A stretch of DNA of 64,000 nt from Blastomussa wellsi. Taxonomy: Eukaryota; Cnidaria; Anthozoa; Scleractinia; Plerogyridae. The notes under the pieces were generated by a model that saw only the letters and a list, made by a program, of their open reading frames with translations, did not search any database and was not told where the DNA came from. Each line of letters begins with the position of its first letter. The first letter of the stretch is position 1. Location of the stretch: the NCBI GenBank assembly GCA_947652115.1, contig OX393566.1, forward strand, positions 27,098,281-27,162,280. The letters are read 5' to 3'. Shown piece by piece: positions 12,301 through 23,458 of the stretch. Both the position numbers and the translations under genes were made by a program.

Positions 12301-15300
12301 CTCAGATTTTAATAGGAACAAAATGTATAACGGCCGCATGTCCGAAACGAAAAATCATCCAACGTCGAAGAGGTGCCAACGGTGTAACGTTAACTAATAC
12401 AGACACTGTGACGCTAATACAATGTAACGCTAATGCATTGTAACGCTAATACAGACACTGTAACGCTAAAGCATTCTAACGCTAATACAGACACCGTAAC
12501 GCTAATGCATAGCACCGCTAACACAGACAGTGTAACGCTAACACAGACACTGTGACGCTAATACAATGTAACGCTAATGCATTGTAACGCTAATACAGAC
12601 ATTGTAACGCTAATGCATTGTAACGCTAATACAGACACTGTAACGCTAATGCATAGCACCGCCAACACAGACAGTGTAACGCTAACAGAGACACTGTGAC
12701 GCTAATACAATGTAACGCTAATGCATCGTAACGCTAATGCATTGTAACGCTAATACAGACAGTGTAACGCTAACACAGACAGTGTAACGCTAACACAGAC
12801 GCTGTAACGCTAATACAGACGCTGTAACGCTAATACAGACAATGTAACGCTAATACAGACACTGTAACGCTGATACAGACACTGTAACGCTAATACAGAC
12901 ACTAACGCTAATACATTGTAACGCTAATGCAGACACTGTAACGCTAATACAGACACTATAACCCTAATGCAGACACTGTAACGCTAATGAAGATACTGTA
13001 ACGTTAATGCAGGCGACTCTAACGTAGACTGTTCACAGCCGCTCTATTATTTCAACGCAAAAGCAAGCGCGCGAGCAAAAAAACACAGAGAGCGAAGCGC
13101 TAGGGAGTGGGGGCGGGAGCGACGCGCCCCCTACCCCTTCGTGCCTCACGTTTGCACCGGAGTACAGTTCTTTCGCGATTCATTCACCGCGTTCGAATAA
13201 AAATAGCAGACTGAACAGTCTATCTGTAACGCAAATACAATGCCACGCTAATATAAAACGATATGTTTTGTTACTCTTTTTAAATAAGTCATTCTAGGTC
13301 AAATTTTGAGCTTTGTTCGTTCTTTCTTTTCAATGAATATTCCTGTAGATTACAGTTTGCTACTCATCTTAATGACTGCATCACCAGAACTGTTCATTGT
13401 AAATAGTTTTACGCCATCGTTAATTATCACAAATTAAGCTATTAATAAAGAGTTCCTTTTTGCCCTCATATAGCACTAATACGAAAAATGTAACGCCTAA
13501 AAGCAACGTAACGCTAATACAAGCTGCAGCGGACAGTGGGCCAATACAAACACTGTAACGCTAACACACTGCAACGGTAACACACTGTAACGATAACACA
13601 CTGTAACAATAATCCACTGTAACGCTAACACACTGCAACGCTAACACACTGTAACGATAATCCACTGTAACGCTAACACACTGCAACAGTAACACACTGT
13701 AGTAGTAGTAGTAGTAGTAAACTTTATTTCAACTCGGATTGAAGAGTAGCGCGTAAGCGCTAATATCTCCGAGAAATAAATACAGCAAAGATATATGTAC
13801 AATAAACAATGTATACATGCTTGTAAAATTATATGTTGAACACAATCAAGTAAGGATTGAGAACGATAATACACTGTAACGCTAACACACTGTAATGGTA
13901 ATACACTATAACGCCAATACAGACACTAACGCTAGCACACAATACGCTAAAGCAAATCTAACACAAACCTGAATCTGTAACGAGAGCCAAACCTCAAAAA
14001 ACTGGCTGTTCTTGCCGGCTTGTTGGTTGGCTTCACTAGTCTGTGGGGATGATCGCAAACAGATTGCCTTATCAGTTTCAATTGCAATAAGAAGCGAAAT
14101 ATCTACTTGCTAGCCGAGACACCAAATATGACAACATACACGAAATACAGACAACGATCTCTCTCCCTCTGAACCTTTCACATGTCATCCGTAGAACATT
14201 TAGTTGATGGTAAGAAACACTGTTTGTATTCCGCCTCAATCTTTCCCAATCCCCACACCCTTTTCTTTTTCTAGTTCAACGATTTATTTAATTTGACGTT
14301 TCCTGCCCCTGGAGGATATTTGACAAAAATGCGAAAATGGCCCAGATAAACCATTTACCTGAAGAATGTGTGGTGTTCAATGGCGCTCTTCCAAAGGTGC
14401 TTTGCAGCATGCGAGCTTGGACAGGTGTATGCAAAGCTTTCAGTGTGTCTTCGATCCTGCGAGAAAATAGGTCCGCAATGTGTCCACGATATTAGGAAAT
14501 ATTGTTCTAATACTCCACTCAGTGTACCCCCCATGGAAATGCAATAAATTACAGAATTAGCCAGGGTGCCTTTGATGAAAATGAGCAACATGACCAATCC
14601 TGCCCTACAGGGCCACGTAAAATGGCTTCATTTCCATACACACAAAAGGGAATGAGAAGTGTCCTTTCTCACTTATTACCAAGATGTCTTAGAAGTAGCC
14701 TGGAGATCAAGTATTCCTACATTTTGGGAGTGCAAAAAATTAAAGTGAGGAGGGAAACAACAGTCTTGTTTTGCCCTTGCCCAAAGGTTTGTGCATCAAA
14801 ATATAGGAAACACATTGTTTGTACAGCTGGAGTGCTTACTAGACAGGCTGCCTGAGAAGGAAACTTACTCATTATGCTCAGATTTATTACTGTGATTTAC
14901 TTTCTATCACACTACAGATTGTTATGAACTTCGTTTTCATCAAATTTGTAAACTCATACCTCTTGGTAGTCCAAATGAAACCTGGTTTTCTTAAATGATA
15001 TTTTGGTTACCTTGTTCCTAAAGGGTTGGTAAAAATGGAACGTTTTAGCTTAATCTTACCATACATAACCTCCACCAGTGCACAGCCAGGAAAAATGGTG
15101 ACTGTTTTTCAATAACAAGATTTCCAAATGTGCATGCCTCCAAGGGGTTTAGTGGCATTCTCCAACTGAAACATTTTTAAGCTTGAACTTTACAGTGCCA
15201 TCTTTGAGTGTTTTCAGGCATTCAGGCAAGATGTTGACAAGCTGCTTTTGCATTTTTGATATTAAAACTTGGAAACATCCCTTAACTCTTACAATATTTA

Positions 15301-18300
15301 CTAATCATCAAAGGTCTAACTGATTTCTGCAAAACAATAGAAGCCGGTCTGGATTTTCGCCTGCCCATTGTTAAAGTAGTGATCTTATTTCTGTACTTAC
15401 CAAGGAAAAAGGTTTCTTTTCTCCTTGTCTTTAACAAACAAAATACCATGAGGTGTCATACCTAGCTGGCACTCCATTTTATTTTCCCCCTGAAAAGAAT
15501 GCTCTAAATGTGAATGTTGCACAATTAAAATTCCAGGTGTTACAATGTGAGTAACAGTATGATAAAAATTCCACATAGACTAAGAGACCATGGGCTTAAA
15601 CTGTGAACAGTTGTGTTCCTGAAATCTGGCATTATGCACGTCAAGGGTAAAACAGTGTGATGCCTGAAAAATAATGGGGTGAGGCAGGAACACGAATTTT
15701 TGCGAAAGGCAGAAAATTAAAAAAGTTCAAGGTTCCTTCCTTCAGTCCACACCTGCACTTCTCACAACAGATGGCTTTGTTGCTTGCTGCTCGATATGGG
15801 TTTGCATAATTTGCATTCTTGTTTTGCATCATTTGCAAGGAAAAGTTGTAGAAATATATGTTATAGCTTGGCTGAATGTGATATGTATATATTTAGAAGA
15901 AACAGTGGCAGATAGCTTACCAGAACAGAATGAATATCAACACCATAAAAATCCATGTTCTTAACAATCTTGAGAAAGTTAACCTCACACTCAGCTGGGT
16001 TTAAACCACTACAATCCAAATTACCAAATATCTGTTAGCTCAGCCACAACAAAGATCCTCCTAACAGTGTGGCAAAGTGTGGAATTAAAGTCTCAACTTG
16101 ATGTTATTAGTGAAGTGTGAACATTCCAGGAAAACAGAACTTGTCAAAGGTTGAGTTGAGATATACTTACACCAGAGCTTTGTGTTTCTTCTGTATTTCT
16201 TTCTCCAGCTCTTTGGTCTTAAATGAAAAAATAAAGGGAAAGAGAGAAACTCAATCAGATGAGAGCCAAGCCTTGCTATTCTAATAAAATAAAATAATGT
16301 TAATCTATTGTACGTACTTGATTCGGAATGAACTTGAATTCTGTTATATATTCTGTTGATTGTTCATGGAGTTCAGGATCAAAATCTCCAAGGTGAGCTA
16401 CACAGGAGAAGATCAATGAAAACATCAAATGCATGACACTAATTGATAATATAAAATTTCTTAGACTAACATATGCAAATATTTTTTGCACATACGTTCT
16501 TGATATATTCTTATCTTCATAGGTAACTTACATTGCAAACTGTATCCTGTTAAGTCCACACCAATTTTGAGTGGAACTTCAAGCCTGGAAAGTAAAGCAC
16601 AATGTCATGTTTTAGCAAATGGTGTATTTGAAATATTTTCTTAATCATTGTTTTGAAAATAAAAACTAGGGATAAAAAACGATGTTTCGATCTATCCGAG
16701 ACCATTTTCAAGTTTAAAAACCGCAAATGAGACATGCATATAAAGTACAAATTAAGACATAGGAATGTTATGATAATGATAAAATATATACGAAATACAA
16801 GCACTGAAATTAAGGTGTTAAAATAATAAAATACTTTTCAAATAACTTTGCACAGATTGAATCAGACTGTTTGTTCAAAGTTGGCTTAGATCAGACAGTC
16901 CAATTTACTTTCAAGTGTCTCATGTCCACACGATGTAGTGCATCTCGGTCAGACTGCAGACACTTAAACCCCAAAATTAAATTAAAGCTTATAGAGCTGG
17001 CTGCTATCTATATCAACCATTTTGTAATATTACGAATCATCGAATTTTACACAACATCTAAATGTGGTCATCTGATTTGGCTTCTGGCCACTTTAACTCA
17101 AACAAATTTTGTATTTCTCTAATTTGATTTGTCCTTCGTTTTCCAGACCCAAAATGCTTAAACAGGGTTTGCACTCTTTTGAGCTTTTGAAATTCCATTA
17201 CTTTCCATGACCAAATGCAGATCGTGCGCACATTCTACAGCTCTATTGCGATAACGAGTACGGTGACCCCCATTTTTTTATTTCATGAATTAAATAATAA
17301 TTAAAAAATAATATTTTCTTTCAATAAGAAAAAAATTGCTAGATTCCTGGAAATTGCATGGATTCAGCTATAAAGGGCTGCACAGAGTATATAAAAAATA
17401 AGTCTATTTTGGAGTGTAAAGTAAAAACAAAGGTGTTGAAAGACATTGTTTTGGTACATTGGTGAATAAACAATAGAGCCAAGTCAAACATTTTTAAGGA
17501 AAATATGGACCGAGCTTAGTTGTCTAGTTTTGGGTTATGCACAGTTGCTGCCAGTGAAGCGTAAATAACCATATTCGTCAGCACTCTCACGTGAAAATGA
17601 GCATGATGACCCCCACTTTTTGTTATATTTTTATTTTCTTGACTTGTTGCAAACATGTGCCAAGTTTCAACGGGAACCTATGACAGGTTCTTTTACTTCA
17701 GAATCACCTTAAGAAAGTTTCAGGCTCATTGAATACTTATTCCCAATTGCCTTGCAAAGAAAACGTCTTTATTAATAACTTACTTTCCTTTGGATATATC
17801 TTGCTTGATTTGAAGGAAAAAATGATATCTGCAAAGTAGGAAGGAAATCAGCTATCAGTGAACAACAACAACAAAAAATGGTCTACAGTCATGTGATTAT
17901 CTTCAAACTCCAGCAGCCCCAAGGACAGCCCCATAACCATATCAATTGGAGAACCATGTATGCTTAGAAAATATTTCTATGCATACATGGTTCTCCAAGG
18001 AGAACGAATCCTTTCATTTCTTTCATATATCATGGTTTGTGGAATGGCTTGCAGGCATGTGCGCCCTATGTATATACTCATACAACACGGCAGCCATACT
18101 TTCGGAATAGATTTGTAGACCTGATCAACATTAAGGTTAATATAAGCGTAAATCTTTGATAATGGACAATGGTGTTATGGTCAATTGACAGCTGCAAAAA
18201 CAAAGTATCCACTGAACAGAATCAGGTTTACATACCTTAGTTTTGTGTTAATTGGCAATTATGTACAATGCTGACAAGGAACATTTTCCTACATTATAAA

Positions 18301-19383
18301 TAAATAATTATTGCAACAAAACTGAGTAGACAGTATCTTTGTTTTACCTGGTAAGTTCCTCAGTAAGATCCTGTGGTTCAGCAGCATAAAACCTCACCCT
18401 GAAGTGTAATGTAAAAGGTGGACCAACTGCAAATACAAAATAGATATTATAATTTAAGTAATAATAATAATAATAATTATAATACTAATAATAATAATAA
18501 CAAATGTCTTTAGTCCTTATAAGATACAAACAACATATCTTATGTTACAGAATGATTTAAAATAGTTAATAGAATAAATTATAGTATTACATTACATGTG
18601 AAGATCCTATTTATACATTAATTTATTAAATAAATAAAAGTATTCTTAAAACATTCTGCATTTATCAACATGCAGGCACAATTCTTATAGCATAGATTAT
18701 GGGACCTGCTCACATAGGAGGTAGATACTAGTCTGAGAAATATTTCTAAAAACTCTCCAGTCTTGTTTTTCTAATAAAACTCATATCTAATCTAACAGTA
18801 TATCGTCTTTTGTGGCACATATCTAGAAAACCTTGCACCATTTTGAAGAACAAAATTATTATTAATATAAAAACTATTAATGACAGTGAAGATAATTTAC
18901 CAAGGGGTTGATGGCTTGCATGGGAGTATGTAATACCATGCACGTACAGGGTAACACTGAATATTAATTAAAAGTAATGCAACTTAGATGATCATGACAG
19001 CATGCAGTAAAATTGAGTCCTGGGATATTACATTTATTCAGAAATTACATACATATACAAAATTATGCAAATATAACAATAACCACCAGAAATTAAATCA
19101 AATTGGGAACTAAAACCTGTAAGGTCAGGTATAATTTCTTACTTCTAACTTGTTTCTTGATTTTCTTCAGAGGATTTAACCAGTGCTGCAGGAAAACATT
19201 ATTTGTTTGGATAAATTTCTAAATGTATCGTGATTAAAGCGATTTATCGGAAACAAACAATGCAAAAATTATACATGAATACTACAAAAAAAGTGCTCAA
19301 AATCCTTGTTCCAGTCCACCCTTTTTAATATTAAATGCCACCCTACACTTAAGGAACATCTAACATGATATATGCCATGTGCT

Positions 19384-19415
<32 letters not shown>

Positions 19416-22400
19416 TTTATTTCTATAGCGGTATATACAAAAGCTCTATATTGCTTTACAATCTAATAAATATCTAACTAACAATAGCACTAAAACAAAA
19501 AATCAATTGAAAGCAAGTCTAAAAAGATAAGTTTTCAATCTGGATTTAAAAACATCGACTGATTGACTTAATTTAATGTCTAAGGGAATTTCATTCCAAA
19601 GCTTTGGGGCAGCGACTGAAAAGGCCCTGTCCCCATAGCTCTTCAGGCGCACATTCGGTACTTCTAATAAATGTCTGCCAGCCGACCTAAGATTTCTTGT
19701 AGGGTTATACGGGACTATAAGTTGACTTAAATACACAGGCGCCAGATTATTGAGAGCTTTAAAAGTTAACAGTAATACTTTAAAGGTAATTCGCTGCTCC
19801 ACAGGTAACCAGTGTAGCTCCTTAAGGACGGGGCGAATGTGTGCAGCCCTAGGTTGCCCAGCTACGAGGCGTGCAGCGCAGTTTTGAACGCGCTGGAGCT
19901 TCTGAATCATGTACTTCGGTGACCCGAGGAGCAACGAGTTACAATTGTCAAGTCGACAAATAACATAAGCATGGACGAGGATCTTTATGCTCTCAGAAGT
20001 CAGATACATTCCAATCTTCGCGATATTCCAAAGATGAAATAAAGCAGATTTACAAACGGAGCTCACATGCCTATCCAGTGACAAGGTCTCATCAATAATT
20101 ACTCCAATATTCCTAGCTTTGTCAGACTGCTTTACACGATGGTCGCCACTGATAACTTCATAGTACACACCCTTAATTCTGTCACTCCATGTTCAAGACA
20201 GGTACCGGTCTATCCTTTTATTTTTAACACTACCACTACATATAAATATTCACCCTTAAATAAATTGCTGTTTTGTTTCAAGGGGGTTCCTTAATTACTA
20301 AATTATTTTACGTGTCAAGAAAGAAAAAATCCATACCGAAACTTGATGTGTGTCCATAAACTGAAGACCAAAGTAGTCTTTTTCCACCAAATCAAGGTTC
20401 TTGAAAACAAGATCAAGCAGTTCTTGTCCTTTGGCCTTTCTCTGTTAAAATTTTAAAAGAAAGTTTGGTTTGTCTACAAGGAAAAAGATCATTAATGACT
20501 ATATTTCTATACATTATCTGCTAGAAGATTTTATATTTACACGATCTAATGCCGCAGATAGATATGTGTCATGAGATTGTTGATAATTATAGTTAACTGG
20601 TCATTGGCTTGTGGTTTGCATTTTGGTACTCAAGAAAGGAAACCACTGATAGCAATTGAGCCTTGGAGTTCTCAGCTAGCATGTAACATGTACTGCAATG
20701 TACACTAAAGATGCTGAAATCACCAAACAATAGAGAAATAATTAACTTTGTTCAGACATCTTCCATGATTAAAGTGACAAACAATGGAAACTGCATCCAG
20801 ACACTTATTATTTAATACAATTCTGACCATACTGGCTATCTCTGTCATTAGACGTGGGCTAGTCACCTAAGTATGTACTATATTGTTATAACAAGGGGAT
20901 AAAACAACTTTTTGAGGGAACATTGTTTATATTTAATTGTGTCAGCATGGTGTCATTTGCGGCCCAAGCGCAAATGACACTACATATGTAATAACCTGAA
21001 CGTTTTTAAGAACTACTTCGCACTAGGAATTTTAGAAATGTCTTTTGTACTGTCTTTAGTTGCAGATAGTTGCAATGTCTGAGAAAATAATCATCAATGG
21101 ATAATCACAATATTTATCAAACTTTATACATTTTCCAGTTGAACTTCGGTATAAAATCCCTGCAGTACTTCACCTGAGCTAATTTTGTGCGACCATATAG
21201 AAATCAAGTGAACTACCAGTATGTCTCACTTCTCGTAAAGACGACAAGAAGTTGCTCTCTTTGTTTCTTCATCTTGTGCTTTTGCTTCTAGCCTATCTTC
21301 AAGTTTAAATCCAATGTTTTTGTCTACATTTTTCCCCATTTATGACCAAGACTGATTTTTCTCTCTCAAAATTGTTTGTTTGGCAAGCTTTTTAATAGCA
21401 TGAAACCTGCACTTCAAAGTTTGCTGTTTGCTCGTACGCACCTCAATGGTTTTCCCACATCAAAAGGTCTAAACATAACCTGATTGGTTGAAATTCATCT
21501 GATAATGGAGCGTGAACCAATCAGTTTCAGGGCCGTTAATGCAAAAGTGGCCCACTTGGAGTCATTTGCAGCCCGAATTTCCCACTTTGGTGCTAGTCTC
21601 CTGGTTTAAAAATTGCTATCATCATCATCATTAAATATTGTTATTATCATTATCATTAATTATTATTACTATTATTATCATTGTTATTTACATATCTCAG
21701 TTTTTTAGATAACTTTCAAAATTACGAACTAAATCTAAGTGGCGATATAAATAATCCTAGAAAGAGAGAGACTACTTTATTTTTAACAAGCTCAATATCC
21801 ACATTAAATTGCTATTCTGTACAGTGATTTAAGACAATATTTACAGTTTGACTCTTTTATGTTTCAGGAAATATGGAGAAATACAGTTGTGTATTACTTC
21901 AGTTCCACGAAGCTTTTATGACGTGCATTCATTGATGGAAATACCGTGTATAAATAAAGTTATCTTATCTTATCTTATCTTATAACATACAGAGCCAAAC
22001 GGTATCTCTTCACTTGAATGTCAGGACAACATGGAAGTGTTGACCAAACATGATTTCCATTGGTTATGCTAATAGAGAGGCCTACTAATGGAATTAATAA
22101 CATGTTATTGACAATTGTTTACAAATAAAAGAAAACAACGCCAAAATAACTGTGATTCTTTGATCGTTATCTTCGATGTAAATAGATTATTTTCTTGTAA
22201 GTTTTAGTTGCAATGAAAATTGCAACTTGTCTGTCACCAAGATGCAAACATTACTGCTGATGTAGTGCGCTGTACGTAAAAGGTTAAACTCGGGGCCGAC
22301 GTAATTCCCAAACACGAATTTCGCTTTGTTCAATTAGCAACAATGAGAAGTCAAAAGAAATGACATACACAACAGGCTGGTAGGAACATAACTGGCGAAT

Positions 22401-23122
22401 TTTGACTGCTCGTATATGCTGGAAAAACCTTAAGCTTAAGCTCACGACAATGAAAGAAATTTCCGCCGGAACGCCCCACATAGACCTAGACATCTATTCT
22501 TAAGTTAAAAGTTAAGCTTGCTCGCACATCGTCGATTGTTCTTTTGCAACCATTCTGGTAAAAACGGCTTATTACCCAAAACAAGAGTTGTGTTCATGAC
22601 CATCTGCAGAAATAAACATTTTAATCAAACGCACGCTTCTTGAGGAGGTGCAGCTGAAAAACACGCTTTTAAAAACATTAAGACTTTATATATCTCTTCA
22701 AAACAGATCCGAAAAACTCACAAAGCGTCTTCTGTTTTGTCTAACTTCTGCAAATATTAGCTCTTCTAGAACATTCCTTTAATTACAAGCTAACCATAAA
22801 TTAAAATATTATACAGAAACTGTGAAACGTTATATTGAAATAAGCACACCCTGTAATTAAATCACAAGTCAAAGCAAACCCTTTTAGTAACAGGAGAAAA
22901 AAAGGACAAAACGTCGCTTTGGAAGCATTACACTGTAACACTTGTGTTCATGTTCTTGCAAAGTGCTAGTAAAATGAAATTATGATGAAAACTTACGTGT
23001 AAATTGAATGAGAGGTCGCTGCCATCAAGCAAAACGATGACATAGTCCAAGGCATGTTTGTCTTTCTTCTCATCTTTGTCCTTTCCAAATCGCCTGCGGA
23101 ATCTTCTGCTCAGTCTGTACAT
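5831..23122 (-). CDS. FERM / FERM-adjacent / tandem Tudor-like / C-terminal membrane-tail protein, EPB41L5-EPB41L4B (Yurt) type, 18 exons
   Basis: Exons (minus order): 23122-22997, 20441-20337, 19185-19143, 18426-18348, 17828-17784, 16584-16532, 16397-16318, 16217-16171, 16008-15921, 15489-15401, 15017-14960, 14456-14359, 14040-13969, 12195-12127, 11761-11724, 10215-10027, 9599-9441, 6837-5831. All borders are GT/AG and every phase closes, giving 2445 nt and 814 residues. FERM is about 28-305 (motifs [60 protein letters not shown]). The FERM-adjacent region is about 315-363 (FGSRYRFSGRTEHQ), two Tudor-like modules about 364-478, a Ser/Thr/basic low-complexity region to about 795, and a hydrophobic tail 797-814. 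Family members link membrane proteins to the cortical cytoskeleton and act in epithelial polarity. FERM and FA look closest to EPB41L5/EPB41L4B; the Tudor-like pair is not part of those proteins as I know them. The gene is head to head with ABCB6. Confidence 0.9.
6838..9440 (-). other. FERM gene intron 17
   Basis: A 2.6 kb AT-rich intron. It contains a (CTTA)n microsatellite at about 9283-9313 close to the exon 17 donor. Apart from that I see no element, RNA gene or further exon; the frame at 7600-7803 has no splice support. Confidence 0.55.
9283..9313. repeat. (CTTA)n microsatellite
   Basis: About eight tandem CTTA units lie in FERM gene intron 17, roughly 130 bp from exon 17. Confidence 0.85.
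9441..9599 (-). CDS. FERM gene exon 17: second Tudor-like module
   Basis: 53 residues: [40 protein letters not shown], then a short hydrophobic tail ([13 protein letters not shown]). VxAxW...G.V.....xYxVEYDDGD is a good match to the Tudor/Agenet/DUF4537 consensus and resembles the preceding exon (VWGKA...G.V...IKFDNGD). Like exon 16 it is a phase 1-1 cassette, so the pair probably arose by exon duplication. Tudor-like folds often bind methylated Lys or Arg peptides; whether the aromatic cage is complete cannot be judged here. Confidence 0.75.
10027..10215 (-). CDS. FERM gene exon 16: first Tudor-like module
   Basis: 63 residues beginning [20 protein letters not shown], then [20 protein letters not shown] and later [15 protein letters not shown]. 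The pattern of a hydrophobic strand, xGxVxG, then xxFDNGD and a polar turn is typical of small SH3-like beta barrels (Tudor, Agenet, DUF4537-like). The exon is phase 1 on both sides, so it forms a symmetrical 1-1 cassette that can be inserted or duplicated without breaking frame. Assignment to a specific Tudor subfamily is not possible by eye. Confidence 0.75.
11724..14040 (-). CDS. FERM gene exons 13-15: FERM-adjacent (FA) region
   Basis: Exons 14040-13969, 12195-12127 and 11761-11724 encode [38 protein letters not shown] and [13 protein letters not shown]. The GSRxRxSGRTExQ core followed by Arg/Ser-rich RRxTSxxRR..SRR is the hallmark of the FA region in EPB41L5/EPB41L4B, where it is a phosphorylation-regulated segment. 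Exon 15 ends in phase 1 and the next exon starts in phase 1, so the Tudor-like modules follow directly. Intron 13 (12196-13968) is filled by minisatellite, a MITE and a retroposon. Confidence 0.85.
12385..13024. repeat. Minisatellite, about 20-bp unit TAACGCTAATACAGACACTG
   Basis: Dozens of units alternate a long form (TAACGCTAATACAGACACTG) and a short form (TAACGCTAATGCATTG). Larger blocks recur, for example the stretch with GCATAGCACCGC at about 12510 and 12652. The array fills most of FERM gene intron 14 between exons 13 and 14. Diverged units continue at 13505-13699 and 13867-13935. Confidence 0.9.
13025..13222. mobile_element. MITE inserted in the minisatellite
   Basis: TAGACTGTTCA at 13025 is inverted as TGAACAGTCTA ending at 13222. 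The interior is GC-richer with many CGC motifs. Array units flank it on both sides, so it entered after the array had formed. Confidence 0.7.
13505..13935. repeat. Second minisatellite block, about 16-bp unit, split by a retroposon
   Basis: Units such as TAACACACTGTAACGC run to 13699, resume at about 13867 and end near 13935, just before the donor of exon 13. They share the TAACGC core with the block at 12385, so both belong to one locus. Confidence 0.8.
13700..13866 (-). mobile_element. Retroposon 3' end with (TAG)n tail
   Basis: A (GTA)n run is followed by AAACTTTATTTC and GCTAATATCTCCGAGAAA. The same order (microsatellite, CTTTATT, GAGTAG, GCTAATATCTCCGAGAAA) occurs at 26839-26950 with a (CCATA)n tail. 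Microsatellite-type tails are typical of CR1/L2-like LINEs and SINEs that borrow them. Confidence 0.6.
14359..20441 (-). CDS. FERM gene exons 2-12: FERM lobes F1-F3
   Basis: Eleven small exons of 43-105 nt encode residues 43 to about 303. F1 ends with [15 protein letters not shown]2 includes [12 protein letters not shown] and the acyl-CoA-binding-fold signature LGDFDPELH...[12 protein letters not shown]3 (PH/PTB-like) carries [36 protein letters not shown] and the closing helix [17 protein letters not shown]. Every junction phase agrees, for example 20441-20337 is exactly 35 codons. The introns hold a LINE 3' end (19384-20200), a tight hairpin (17946-17998) and microsatellites. Confidence 0.9.
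17946..17998. other. Near-perfect 53-nt hairpin in a FERM gene intron
   Basis: TTGGAGAACCATGTATGC pairs with its exact complement at 17981-17998. After one T/T mismatch a further 6 bp (TAGAAA/TTTCTA) close on a 3-nt loop, for 24 of 25 positions paired. It could be a tiny foldback element or a precursor of a small RNA; nothing similar is seen elsewhere in the window. Confidence 0.6.
19384..20200 (-). mobile_element. CR1/L2-like LINE, 3' end of the reverse-transcriptase ORF
   Basis: An open frame of 221 residues (20168 to 19503) carries the C-terminal signature of CR1/L2-type LINEs: [46 protein letters not shown] and [19 protein letters not shown]. It ends in a (TTA)n microsatellite tail at 19384-19414 (minus-strand 3' end). 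The copy is 5'-truncated, lies within FERM gene intron 2 in the host gene's orientation, and the frame is intact, so insertion is fairly recent. Confidence 0.88.
20442..22996 (-). other. FERM gene intron 1
   Basis: The long first intron contains the palindrome at 20950-20980, (ATC/ATT)n simple repeats at 21618-21690 and a (TTATC)n-tailed retroposon end finishing at about 21985. The remainder shows nothing assignable. Confidence 0.5.
20950..20980. other. Perfect 12-bp-arm palindrome
   Basis: GTGTCATTTGCG and CGCAAATGACAC flank a 7-nt loop in FERM gene intron 1. A related GTCATTTGCAGCCC stretch follows at about 21560. Probably a remnant of a foldback element. Confidence 0.5.
22997..23122 (-). 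CDS. FERM gene exon 1: basic N-terminus and start of FERM lobe F1
   Basis: This exon encodes 42 residues. The ATG is read from 23122 downward and opens a strongly basic leader ([20 protein letters not shown]) before the first F1 strand ([16 protein letters not shown]). It ends in phase 0 at a GTAAGT donor. A basic patch ahead of F1 also occurs in vertebrate EPB41L5 and could bind acidic phospholipid; that function is inferred. No upstream in-frame alternative start was needed. Confidence 0.85.
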
Positions 23123-23300
23123 GATGGAACACCGTCAACAAAATTTGTTTCCCTTTCATTCAATGAAACACGCCTTTCCGAACCGGCTTCTTCAAACTAA
23201 AACCATCTTCATCTTTATTTCTGGATAGATTCCATTCTATTGATTCCAACTACATGAGCCCGCGAGATTTGCGAGTTTGGAGAGGGGTCGGCTCTTCGGC
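23123..23300. promoter_or_regulatory. Putative bidirectional promoter between the FERM gene and ABCB6
   Basis: The FERM start codon is at 23122 on the minus strand and the presumed first ABCB6 exon begins near 23300 on the plus strand. Under 200 bp separates the two genes, and 23250-23420 is clearly more GC/CpG-rich than the surrounding AT-rich DNA. No TATA box is evident. A shared CpG-type promoter is the simplest reading, but no transcript data are available. Confidence 0.55.
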
Positions 23301-23458
23301 TCTTGTCGCATGACTCGCGTGTTCGGAGAGATCGCTCGGGATCCTTCGACTCGACCATCGACGACAACGACCCGTACCAGTTTCCCGCTATTGCGTGTTA
23401 CACCTCTTGCGTGCGGGTCAGGCAAGAGCTCATCGAGCACTACAAAAATAAAAGCAAG
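23297..23458 (+). other. ABCB6: Presumed 5' non-coding exon of ABCB6, with an upstream ORF
   Basis: A good donor (AAG|GTGAGT) ends this exon at 23458. A matching acceptor (CCCACAG) ends at 24640, 36 nt before the ABCB6 ATG. An ATG at 23310 opens a frame that crosses the splice and stops at TGA 24642-24644, giving about 50 codons that end before the main start. The 5' boundary is a guess. The exon could belong to an unrelated transcript, but position and splice phase fit a leader with a uORF. Confidence 0.5.
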
